In this document: in pieces, positions 7,023-12,522 of the stretch
How positions within the stretch are numbered: the first letter of the stretch is position 1
How the letters are laid out: each line of letters starts with the position of its first letter
Source: Patescibacteria group bacterium
GTDB lineage: Bacteria > Patescibacteriota > Patescibacteriia > 2-12-FULL-60-25
Assembly (NCBI GenBank): GCA_018817245.1
Contig: JAHIUG010000002.1
Location: 1-14,756, forward strand
DNA: 14,756 bases
Direction: 5' to 3'
Program-made: the position numbers and the translations under genes
Notes under the pieces: model-generated
Database searches by the model: none
What the model was told of the DNA's origin: nothing
Seen by the model: only the letters and a program-made list of their open reading frames with translations

Positions 7023-7542
7023 CTGATTGATTATTTGTTTCTTCTTTTTTGGCTTCTACCAATTCCAGAATTCTGTCAGTCTTAATCTTTGCTTCCTGTT
7101 CCAGAAAAAAACGATTAACTTTAGGGATTGTCAGCAACCAGTTGCGCAATAAGCGAACAACTTTTGCAACCTGAAATTTGAATGTCCTGATCATCTCAGA
7201 AATTTCTTCCGCAGCTTGCTCACCTTTCACTCTAAATGCTTGCTTAGCGCTCAACGGTAGCTCCGCGTACAAAGTACCCATTCCTTCCTCCATTATTTCT
7301 TCAACTTTTATTTGAACTTCATCCTTTTCTTTTCTTTGCGGAGTAGATACGGAAGCGCCAGCAACACCGGAAGTCGCTTTTTCTGGAATTTCTTTATGCG
7401 GAAGAGGTTCCGAAAGTTCAGCCCTTGTTTCCGCCGGCAATTTTTCAAAAGCTTTATCATCAGCTTCCACTGATGTTTCTTCATGCTCTAATTCCACGCT
7501 TTCTGGCGCTTCAATTTTTGGCTGTTCAGCAATATCCGGCAT
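7015..7542 (-). CDS. Acidic unknown protein, operon partner of the VirD4-like ATPase
   Basis: A 175-residue protein. The first 80 residues are acidic, proline-containing and likely disordered. The rest is helical (VQIKVEEIMEEGMGTLYAEL, then a basic-amphipathic stretch FKFQVAKVVRLLRNWLLTI), ending in a charged coil. No catalytic motif or certain membrane helix is seen, though the RLLRNWLLTI stretch could lie on a membrane. I do not recognise it. A GTG at 7548 is also in frame, but it directly abuts the TACAAT box and could not be on a transcript from that promoter, so I chose the ATG at 7542. It ends inside the ATPase start, so it is the first gene of a coupled pair and plausibly an accessory or assembly factor for that ATPase (inference). 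Confidence 0.85.
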   Translation of the reverse strand: MPDIAEQPKIEAPESVELEHEETSVEADDKAFEKLPAETRAELSEPLPHKEIPEKATSGVAGASVSTPQRKEKDEVQIKVEEIMEEGMGTLYAELPLSAKQAFRVKGEQAAEEISEMIRTFKFQVAKVVRLLRNWLLTIPKVNRFFLEQEAKIKTDRILELVEAKKEETNNQSDV

Positions 7543-7557
7543 TTGCACATTGTACCA
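7543..7557 (-). promoter_or_regulatory. Extended -10 promoter, probably leaderless
   Basis: On the minus strand the box reads TGG TACAAT (7549-7557), an extended -10 element. The ATG at 7542 lies 6 nt past it, so transcription would start at or next to the A of the ATG. No -35 box of note is seen, as is common with extended -10 promoters. Confidence 0.6.
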
Positions 7558-7598
7558 TATATGAAAAGCCGGTGGGCTGAAGACAAAGTGGGCAATCT

Positions 7599-7673
7599 GT
7601 CATCCTCGCGGATGCGGGGATCCGGTTCGGATGAGATCTCTCCGCTCCGTATTCGCTTCGGTCGAGATGACAG
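7599..7673. repeat. Composite repeat between the divergent promoters
   Basis: A short gtcatcctcgcggatgcggg-atcc piece (7599-7623) is joined to a half element, gagatctctccgctccg to gtcgagatgacag (7634-7673). It separates the VirD4-side promoter from the corA promoter. Confidence 0.65.
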
Positions 7674-7714
7674 TTAGGTTAAAGCCCGAATCCCGAATTA
7701 CGAACATCGAAATA

Positions 7715-7729
7715 TGGTATAATATCTCC
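7715..7729 (+). promoter_or_regulatory. Extended -10 promoter of corA, probably leaderless
   Basis: TGG TATAAT (7715-7723) is a full consensus extended -10 element. Six bases (atctcc) separate it from the ATG at 7730, so +1 falls at the start codon. The arrangement is nearly a copy of the divergent promoter at 7549-7557. No convincing -35 box is seen. Confidence 0.7.
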
Positions 7730-8674
7730 ATGCCGTTTAAAAATAATTCACACATTAAAAGTGTAAAAATCGGCGAAGTCACTTGGACTCACGTTTCCAA
7801 TATAACAAAAAAAGAAATTGACGCTTTAAAGCGGCATTTTGGTTTTGGATCAATTGATTTAAAAGAAGCGCTTCCTCCTTTGCAGCGACCAAAATTAGTT
7901 GCGCGCGACGGTTACTTATTCATGATCCTTCTATACCCGGTTTTTGATCGCAAGGACAAAACAATTCGTTCCTCAGAAGTCGACTTTTTTATTGATGCGG
8001 ATAATCTCGTAACAATTAATTCCGACGGTTTGGCGCCGCTCATAACACTTTTTGAAAAGTGCCATAAGGCCGATAAGAAACAAAGAGATAGTGTTTGCAA
8101 TGCGGGCGATGTGGCTCATTTGCTTTATAACTTATTAGAACAGCAACTTGAAGCTATTTTTCCAATGATCATTCATCTTGCTAATGATATTGATGAAATT
8201 GAAAGCAGGATGTTCCAAGAGTTTGAAAAGGATTTAATCCAAGAGCTGCTACGCGTAAAAACCAACATTGTTAATGTACGCAAAGCTATCCAAGGACATA
8301 AAACTGTAATTAGACAACTTATCAAAGAATCAGAGGGTCGTTTCCCTATTGATAAACTTGAAGCCTATTTCGAACGCTTGGTTGAACATACAAAAGAACT
8401 TTGGGACACATTAGAAAACCAAAAAGAAACAATCAATGCATTGCATGAGACAAATGTTTCACTTATCGACTTTCGTATTAACGAGATAATGAAGCGCTTA
8501 CAAGTGTTTGCTGTGATTGTCTTCCCACTTACACTTTTAGCCGCCATATTCGGCATGAACACGCTCTACACACCTTTTGTAAATCATGAATATGGCTTTG
8601 CCATCATTGTCGGCCTCATGCTACTTGGTACAGTCGGAATGCTGATTTACTTTAAAATTAAAAGATGGCTTTAA
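7730..8674 (+). CDS. corA: CorA-family divalent metal ion transporter
   Basis: A 314-residue inner-membrane channel of the CorA type, which as a pentamer admits Mg2+ (in some members Co2+, Ni2+ or Zn2+). Residues 1-250 are the cytoplasmic alpha/beta funnel with a long stalk helix. The first membrane helix (about 256-275) ends in the signature GMN at 275-277, which forms the selectivity filter. The second helix is at 288-308, followed by a basic tail (KIKRWL). The residues after GMN are TLYTPF rather than the common MPE-type loop, so ion choice is uncertain. The frame stays open 33 codons upstream, but that part is repeat DNA lying before the promoter. The ATG at 7730 sits 6 nt past a consensus -10 box. 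It is monocistronic, with a terminator at 8757-8780. Confidence 0.95.
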   Translation: MPFKNNSHIKSVKIGEVTWTHVSNITKKEIDALKRHFGFGSIDLKEALPPLQRPKLVARDGYLFMILLYPVFDRKDKTIRSSEVDFFIDADNLVTINSDGLAPLITLFEKCHKADKKQRDSVCNAGDVAHLLYNLLEQQLEAIFPMIIHLANDIDEIESRMFQEFEKDLIQELLRVKTNIVNVRKAIQGHKTVIRQLIKESEGRFPIDKLEAYFERLVEHTKELWDTLENQKETINALHETNVSLIDFRINEIMKRLQVFAVIVFPLTLLAAIFGMNTLYTPFVNHEYGFAIIVGLMLLGTVGMLIYFKIKRWL

Positions 8675-8681
8675 TCCCTTT

Positions 8682-8728
8682 GTCATCCCCGGCTTGACCC
8701 GCCTACCGGCAGGCAGGTCGGGGATCCA
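8682..8728. repeat. GTCATCCCCGG-type repeat with nested palindrome
   Basis: The outer parts GTCATCCCCGGCTTGACC (8682-8699) and CGGGGATCCA read as the two ends of a known-type short inverted repeat. Between them sits cgcctaccggcaggcagg, a variant of the 20-bp palindrome. It lies between the corA stop codon and its terminator, so it is transcribed as 3' UTR. Confidence 0.75.
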
Positions 8729-8756
8729 TGTCCGAACGAAATATCTAGAACGCACG

Positions 8757-8780
8757 AAACTGCCAACTGGCGGTTTTTTT
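8757..8780 (+). terminator. Rho-independent terminator after corA
   Basis: AACTGCC (8758-8764) pairs with GGCGGTT (8769-8775) across an AACT loop, followed by a T-run to 8780. It is about 80 nt past the corA stop codon because a repeat lies between them. Confidence 0.8.
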
Positions 8781-8828
8781 GTCATTGCGAGCCTGCCTGC
8801 CGGCAGGCAGGCGCAGCGCGGCAATCTT
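8781..8828. repeat. GTCATTGCGAG-type repeat split by a perfect 20-bp palindrome
   Basis: GTCATTGCGAG and CGCAGCGCGGCAATCT are the two halves of a short repeat. Between them lies cctgcctgccggcaggcagg at 8792-8811, identical to the copy at 3601-3620. Removing those 20 bp restores an uninterrupted repeat of the type seen at 146-175. Confidence 0.85.
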
Positions 8829-8835
8829 TAAATTT

Positions 8836-8913
8836 GTCATCTCGACCGCAGCGGAGAGATCTCCATTCAGACGAGATTTCTCCACTCCGTTATCACTCCG
8901 GTCGAAATGACAG
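8836..8913. repeat. GTCATCTCGACC-type palindromic repeat
   Basis: The ends gtcatctcgacc (8836) and ggtcgaaatgacag (8900-8913) are inverted; the inside carries the gagagatctcc and gagatttctcc stems. This copy has no nested palindrome. A further palindrome copy with little flanking repeat (cctgcctgccggtaggca) follows at 8943-8960. Confidence 0.8.
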
Positions 8914-8963
8914 ACAGATTCGAACATTTCATATTGGATTCGCCTGCCTGCCGGTAGGCAAGT

Positions 8964-9025
8964 AATTTCGTAGACCCATTGACGAAATCCTCATTTTTTG
9001 CTAAACAAACAGCAACGTTCTTTCA
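8964..9025 (+). promoter_or_regulatory. Promoter/leader of the first paralogue (conserved 62-bp block)
   Basis: TTGACG (8979-8984), 17 nt, then TAAACA (9002-9007) preceded by TGC, an extended -10. The 62-bp block matches 10731-10792 at 55 positions. The match begins 15 nt before the -35 box and continues 18 nt past the -10 box, so more than the promoter boxes is conserved. Confidence 0.7.
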
Positions 9026-9041
9026 CAATAAGGAGGATAGA

Positions 9042-10175
9042 ATGCACAACAAGAAAGATGCGGAAAAAGGAATCCGCTTTTTGACTGAGTTTAAGGATTA
9101 CGCGGAACTGCTTGAAAGAGCCAGATTCGGCGACACGCCGTTTAAGACACGAAAAAGTTTCCAATATCCAAGTTGGTATGAGCTTCTTTTGGAGCGTGAA
9201 TCAGACCCTTGTAAACTAGTCCATTGCGAGAACCGTTCTCTGATTCATGATAATTTTGGATCTGTATCTCGCGTATTGGATATTATTGCTCGTTTGCTGT
9301 TGTTTATTGGCTTCATTGGTGCCTTGCCTGCCATTTTCAGTTTTGTTTTGGGCTATCTAATTGCGGTCGATGCCGTTTCTTGGAATATTAATTCCAATCT
9401 ACTTATTCCCCTGCCTCTTATTGTTTTTTCATTTCTGTTTGCAGGCCTCTATATTACTCGAGATCTGCGCTGGAAATTCCACAAAAAGGATGTGGATGAA
9501 GAACTTGAAAGAAGACTGCAACTTTATCCAGGCGCAGCTGTGTACAACTATGTGATTGGATATTTGGAAGATATTGAATGGTCTGTCATCGGTTACGGCA
9601 TGTCTCCTCTTCGTGATATACAGGAAAGACTGGACAGTCAATTCAAGAAAATCAAAAAAGAAGAGAAGCAACTTGCACGGCGCATAAAGAAGGGAGCAGA
9701 TGCCAATAAAAATGCTCTCAACGCAGCGTTGAATGCAGTACATACTCTCAAGATGAAGCTTGGTGCTATAAAAGCTCAAATAGATGGACAAACCAGTGGC
9801 ATTGAAATCGTATATGACCACTATAAAGAGCAGATCAAGGATATCAAAGTCCGAATCGATGATTTGACTGCCCTTGAAAAGGCGAGCAAACACGATGCCT
9901 TGACTAAGCGTCGGGTCCGGTCTATCAAACAAGGCATTTCAGATTCAATCCGGGAAATTTTTGTGGACTTTGAGCATATGTCGCGTCGTTTCAACGACGC
10001 GATGTCTGGCCCATCAGAAACCTTGTTTGTTTCTTCAAAAAGAAGTGATTTGGAATCTGATATCGAGCTTTATGAAAGACTATCTAAGGACGCGGGTCTT
10101 CCATTGGAACTCGAATCATCAGACCCGCCAGATGAGCCAAATGAAGAGGATGAGGAAGAAGTGGAAGAAGAGTAA
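9042..10175 (+). CDS. Two-helix membrane protein with long coiled coil, paralogue 1
   Basis: A 377-residue protein of unknown function. Residues 1-75 are a soluble head carrying PCKLVHC (56-62). Two membrane helices at about 78-112 and 118-138 form a hairpin, so both ends should face the same side, probably the cytoplasm. Residues 145-350 are mostly helical, with likely coiled coil at 192-250 and 255-320. The tail (357-377) is very acidic. Motifs shared with the downstream paralogue are YxELLE (20-25), PCxLVxC, SPLRxIQERL (188-197), IDDL (272-275) and PSxxLFVSS (324-332) followed by DLExD. I chose the ATG at 9042 because AGGAGG lies 5 nt before it. The longer frame starts inside the promoter. 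Own promoter, own terminator. The two-helix plus helical-bundle layout recalls SLATT-type membrane proteins, but I see no real sequence match. Confidence 0.88.
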   Translation: MHNKKDAEKGIRFLTEFKDYAELLERARFGDTPFKTRKSFQYPSWYELLLERESDPCKLVHCENRSLIHDNFGSVSRVLDIIARLLLFIGFIGALPAIFSFVLGYLIAVDAVSWNINSNLLIPLPLIVFSFLFAGLYITRDLRWKFHKKDVDEELERRLQLYPGAAVYNYVIGYLEDIEWSVIGYGMSPLRDIQERLDSQFKKIKKEEKQLARRIKKGADANKNALNAALNAVHTLKMKLGAIKAQIDGQTSGIEIVYDHYKEQIKDIKVRIDDLTALEKASKHDALTKRRVRSIKQGISDSIREIFVDFEHMSRRFNDAMSGPSETLFVSSKRSDLESDIELYERLSKDAGLPLELESSDPPDEPNEEDEEEVEEE

Positions 10176-10206
10176 GATCCTTTGGATGAACCTCTCTAAA
10201 TACTAC

Positions 10207-10243
10207 AAAACGCCGAGTTTCTCAACCCGGCGTTTTTCTTTTT
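10207..10243 (+). terminator. Rho-independent terminator of paralogue 1
   Basis: ACGCCG (10210-10215) pairs with CGGCGT (10228-10233), with an inner GTT/AAC pair around a TCTC loop, then tttttcttttt. The core is identical to the terminator of paralogue 2 at 11923-11952. Confidence 0.9.
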
Positions 10244-10266
10244 GTTATTGCGAGCGATACAAATTT

Positions 10267-10411
10267 GTCATTTCGACCGGAACCCCGAAAGCTTTCGGGG
10301 TGTAGCGGACCTGCCTGCCGGTAGGCGGGGAAATCTCATCAGAACAGAGTTCTCTCCGCTCCGCATTCGCGAAGCCTGTCCTAAGCGAAGTCGAACGGAG
10401 TCGAGATGACA
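10267..10411. repeat. Large composite repeat with two nested palindromes
   Basis: The outer ends are gtcatttcgaccgg (10267) and gtcgagatgac (10400-10410). Inside are a perfect 18-bp palindrome, ccccgaaagctttcgggg (10283-10300), and a variant of the 20-bp palindrome (about 10310-10329). A further motif of another repeat type (cgaagcctgtcctaagcgaa) follows. It shows several repeat families stacked in one site. Confidence 0.75.
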
Positions 10412-10497
10412 GATGAATCCGCATATTAGTTTAAGATTCGTAATAGTAAATTCTATCATCTAACACACCATTTCGTATCCGAATATCCATAAAGAAC

Positions 10498-10539
10498 AAA
10501 CCAACGAAAATTGCGCGATCACGCACTTTTCGTTGGTTT
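10498..10539. repeat. Hairpin element, copy 1
   Basis: aaaccaacgaaaa (10498-10510) and ttttcgttggttt (10527-10539) are perfect inverted arms. Inside, tgcg and cgca (10512-10515, 10522-10525) extend the stem around cgatca. It belongs to none of the GTCAT families. Its inverted copy is at 10634-10671. Confidence 0.85.
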
Positions 10540-10633
10540 ATTAAAATGAAATTAAAACAAATATTCATTCGTAAATTGATCCGATGCAACTAAAACGTTG
10601 ATCAATAATCACCACAAGTAAAACAATCTTAAC

Positions 10634-10671
10634 ACCGACGAGAACTGCGTGATCGCGCACTTTTCGTTGGT
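10634..10671. repeat. Hairpin element, copy 2 (inverted relative to copy 1)
   Basis: accgacgagaa (10634-10644) pairs, with G-U pairs allowed, to ttttcgttggt (10661-10671). The core tgcgtgatcgcgca (10646-10659) is the exact reverse complement of the core of copy 1 (tgcgcgatcacgca, 10512-10525). As RNA the plus strand keeps full pairing despite the changes in the left arm. It lies about 60 nt before the promoter block of paralogue 2. Confidence 0.8.
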
Positions 10672-10730
10672 TTTGGATTTTGATTATGAATTCCGAAATG
10701 CGTGTGGTGCATTGATACTGGAATGTGAGG

Positions 10731-10792
10731 AATTTCGTGAACCCATTGACAAATCCCTCATTTTTTGCTAAACAAACAGCAACGCCCTTTCA
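10731..10792 (+). promoter_or_regulatory. Promoter/leader of the second paralogue (conserved 62-bp block)
   Basis: TTGACA (10746-10751), 17 nt, then TAAACA (10769-10774) with an upstream TGC. The block is the counterpart of 8964-9025. After it comes extra DNA with agct-spaced repeats (10800-10820), absent from the first copy and bounded by a 13-bp direct repeat, gctaaacaaacag, at 10767-10779 and 10818-10830. Confidence 0.75.
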
Positions 10793-10839
10793 AAAACCTA
10801 CCAGCTACTAGCTACAAGCTAAACAAACAGGAGGCAGTA

Positions 10840-11880
10840 ATGTCAAACAAATCGAAACATTCGAATGAACTCCTACTGGTTCAACCAGAGGGATATCAGG
10901 AACTGCTCGAAACAGCGATCTTTTCAAAAGGATGGCCAAAAGAGAGCTACATCAAGCCAAGATGGTCTCAAGTGTGGGCCATATTAACTTCACAGCCATG
11001 TGAACTAGTTGGTTGCGATTTTGGTGACAAGCACAGTGATTCTGTTGGCGGTGTAGCCTGGAAATTTCCTGCAATGATAAGCGTGCTACTTGGCATAACG
11101 TCTTTTGTGAGTATCGTCTTCGCTGCCCGGAATGTTCAGATTCTAGATGGGATTGTCTCATTAATTTCTTTGGTCTTTTTCACCAAGATCTTTCTGTATT
11201 GCCACATTCAAACTTGCTGGAACATTCATCAAGAGGCAATAAAAGAGAAGCTTCAAGAGAGGCTAGAAGTAAATCCGGCTGAGACGATTGTCAGCTACCT
11301 ATCTGGAAGGCTGAGTGACGCCAAGATGAGGATCCTTTGTAGCGAATCTCCTCTACGTAAGATCCAAGAGCGTTTGCGTGAACGGATCGAGGCTGTTTGT
11401 ACGACAGTCAATCAACTCGAACATCGTTCAAAAAACAGAACTGGTGCGACAAAGCAAGCGCTTGTTGATGCGGAAGAACGAATGAAGAATCTGTACATCC
11501 GGCTAAAAGCGGGTCAGGAGCAAATCGATTCTCACATCGCATCTGTGGAAGCCTTCTTTGCTGAGTATGCGGTTCAGATCGAAGTGCTCAAAGCTCCTGT
11601 GGATGATCTGCCGCTACTTCGACAAGCTGCTGAACATGAAGCTGAAGCTGAAGAAGAGCTCACTCAGTTCGAAGGAGTGATCATGAATTCGGTAATCCAA
11701 ATGCAGAAACAAATCGGTGACTGGCAAGATCGAATTGCCACCACCATGACCGAACCTTCAAAAGTACTTTTCGTCTCTTCAGACGGAGCTGATTTGGAAG
11801 CAGACCTCGAGAGATACGAACAAGCTGCAGCTGCGGCTTTTCCCTCAAGACTCTCCCCTGCTGATGTGTCCGATTCGTAA
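10840..11880 (+). CDS. Two-helix membrane protein with long coiled coil, paralogue 2
   Basis: A 346-residue protein of unknown function, homologous to the protein at 9042 but much diverged. The head (1-72) carries YQELLE (19-24) and PCELVGC (53-59). Membrane helices lie at about 76-96 and 102-122. A mostly helical, coiled-coil-prone region spans about 130-300, with SPLRKIQERL (170-179) and PVDDL (253-257). PSKVLFVSS (306-314) is followed by DLEADLERYE. The tail is alanine-rich (EQAAAAAF) instead of acidic. The ATG at 10840 is chosen because AGGAGG lies 5 nt before it, as in paralogue 1; the longer frame would be read from the promoter and repeat DNA. By eye the codon use is more GC-rich than its neighbours. 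Own promoter and terminator. Confidence 0.88.
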   Translation: MSNKSKHSNELLLVQPEGYQELLETAIFSKGWPKESYIKPRWSQVWAILTSQPCELVGCDFGDKHSDSVGGVAWKFPAMISVLLGITSFVSIVFAARNVQILDGIVSLISLVFFTKIFLYCHIQTCWNIHQEAIKEKLQERLEVNPAETIVSYLSGRLSDAKMRILCSESPLRKIQERLRERIEAVCTTVNQLEHRSKNRTGATKQALVDAEERMKNLYIRLKAGQEQIDSHIASVEAFFAEYAVQIEVLKAPVDDLPLLRQAAEHEAEAEEELTQFEGVIMNSVIQMQKQIGDWQDRIATTMTEPSKVLFVSSDGADLEADLERYEQAAAAAFPSRLSPADVSDS

Positions 11881-11889
11881 CCCCTCCAA

Positions 11890-11912
11890 CCTCCCCTTAC
11901 CCCAAGGGGAGG
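11890..11912. repeat. CCTCCCCTT hairpin in the 3' UTR
   Basis: cctcccctt (11890-11898) and aaggggagg (11904-11912) are perfect 9-bp arms around acccc. It is a short hairpin just past the stop codon of paralogue 2 and before its terminator. It has no T-run. Confidence 0.8.
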
Positions 11913-11921
11913 ACTGTCTAA

Positions 11922-11954
11922 CAAACGCCGAGTTTCTCAACCCGGCGTTTTTTT
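11922..11954 (+). terminator. Rho-independent terminator of paralogue 2
   Basis: ACGCCG (11925-11930) pairs with CGGCGT (11943-11948), then seven T's. The 30-bp core (11923-11952) is identical to 10208-10237. The toxin gene's stop codon (11953-11955, minus strand) abuts it, so the hairpin may also act weakly in the other direction. Confidence 0.9.
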
Positions 11955-12216
11955 ATCGTTTTTTATACAGATCATGCGATCCAATATCAAGGAGGTCGAC
12001 CGTATCGGGAGCAGAGAATTCAAAAAGCACTCTGTATCCATCCCGCAATCTGAATGATAGACAGGTTTGATATTTACCTTTTAATTTGTGTGCTTTTAGC
12101 GAAGAGTGATGTGGATTCTTTATGAAAATTGTAATTTTTTTATCAAAGTCATCTTGAATATGAGAAGGCAATCTTTTATACGCACGCGTAAATCGTGTCG
12201 AAAGATTGATATTCAT
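11953..12216 (-). CDS. RelE/YafQ-like toxin of a type II toxin-antitoxin pair
   Basis: An 87-residue basic protein with the RelE/ParE-fold pattern: helical start (FTRAYKRLPSHIQDDFDKKI, 9-28), HKLKG (43-47), GYRVLFEF (60-67) and the end LLDIGSHDLY (75-84). Toxins of the YafQ/RelE branch cut mRNA in the ribosome. Candidate active residues are His43, Arg62, His81 and Asp82, by analogy with YafQ. It starts one base after the TGA of the upstream small gene (TGA-T-ATG), the tight coupling typical of such pairs. The family call is firm; whether it cuts RNA or acts as a ParE gyrase toxin is not certain, though the terminal SHD favours the RNase. Confidence 0.88.
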   Translation of the reverse strand: MNINLSTRFTRAYKRLPSHIQDDFDKKITIFIKNPHHSSLKAHKLKGKYQTCLSFRLRDGYRVLFEFSAPDTVDLLDIGSHDLYKKR

Positions 12217-12217
12217 A

Positions 12218-12478
12218 TCATGCGCGAAGTGTTTTTATTAAACCCTTAGCGCTCTTGTGAGTTGTAAAATTCCCCAAGGCATAATCTAATCGTGCTTCAT
12301 TGATAATCTCGTCGAGCGTTTCTGCATCATTTACTCGTTTAATATCTTTAGTTGATATTTCACAAACAATTTTCTTTTCACGAGGATATCCTAAGATACA
12401 ACGCAAAGCAGACAATGGAATTTTTACCATTGCCTCTCGAGCTATCTTAGTTTTTTGTACAGAAGCTTTTGATCCCAT
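12218..12478 (-). CDS. Probable antitoxin
   Basis: An 86-residue protein directly upstream of, and coupled to, the RelE/YafQ-like toxin. I do not recognise its fold. There is no clear ribbon-helix-helix or Phd pattern. The middle holds KKIVCEISTKDIKRVNDAETL, and the end (DEIINEARLDYALGNFTTHKSAKGLIKTLRA region, 56-86) looks like the helical, toxin-wrapping tail of antitoxins. The call rests mainly on position. ATG 12478 is used; an internal ATG at 12430 is an alternative. A promoter with an inverted repeat between its boxes precedes it. Confidence 0.75.
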   Translation of the reverse strand: MGSKASVQKTKIAREAMVKIPLSALRCILGYPREKKIVCEISTKDIKRVNDAETLDEIINEARLDYALGNFTTHKSAKGLIKTLRA

Positions 12479-12490
12479 ATATTTGAATTA

Positions 12491-12522
12491 AGTATATGTT
12501 AATGCTAGCACAAAGATTAACA
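12491..12522 (-). promoter_or_regulatory. Promoter and operator-like palindrome of the toxin-antitoxin pair
   Basis: The minus strand has a -10 box, TATACT (12491-12496), 12 nt upstream of the ATG. A perfect inverted repeat, TGTTAAT (12497-12503) and ATTAACA (12516-12522), fills the space where the -35 region would be; the -35 box itself is weak (TTAATC). A palindrome touching the -10 box is where autorepressing antitoxins usually bind. The outer arm overlaps the stop codon of cysS. Confidence 0.55.

Noticed and set aside
7631..7729. Longer N-terminus for CorA
   Set aside because: The extra 33 codons come from repeat DNA and from the consensus promoter, so they lie upstream of transcription start.
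8621..8927. Minus-strand reading frames rich in LPAGR and AMT words
   Set aside because: They are translations of the GTCAT-type repeats and of the corA end; no start signal or protein-like composition is seen.
8979..9041. Longer N-terminus for paralogue 1 (and 10765-10839 for paralogue 2)
   Set aside because: Both extensions start inside the promoter. The AGGAGG sites 5 nt before 9042 and 10840 fix the starts.
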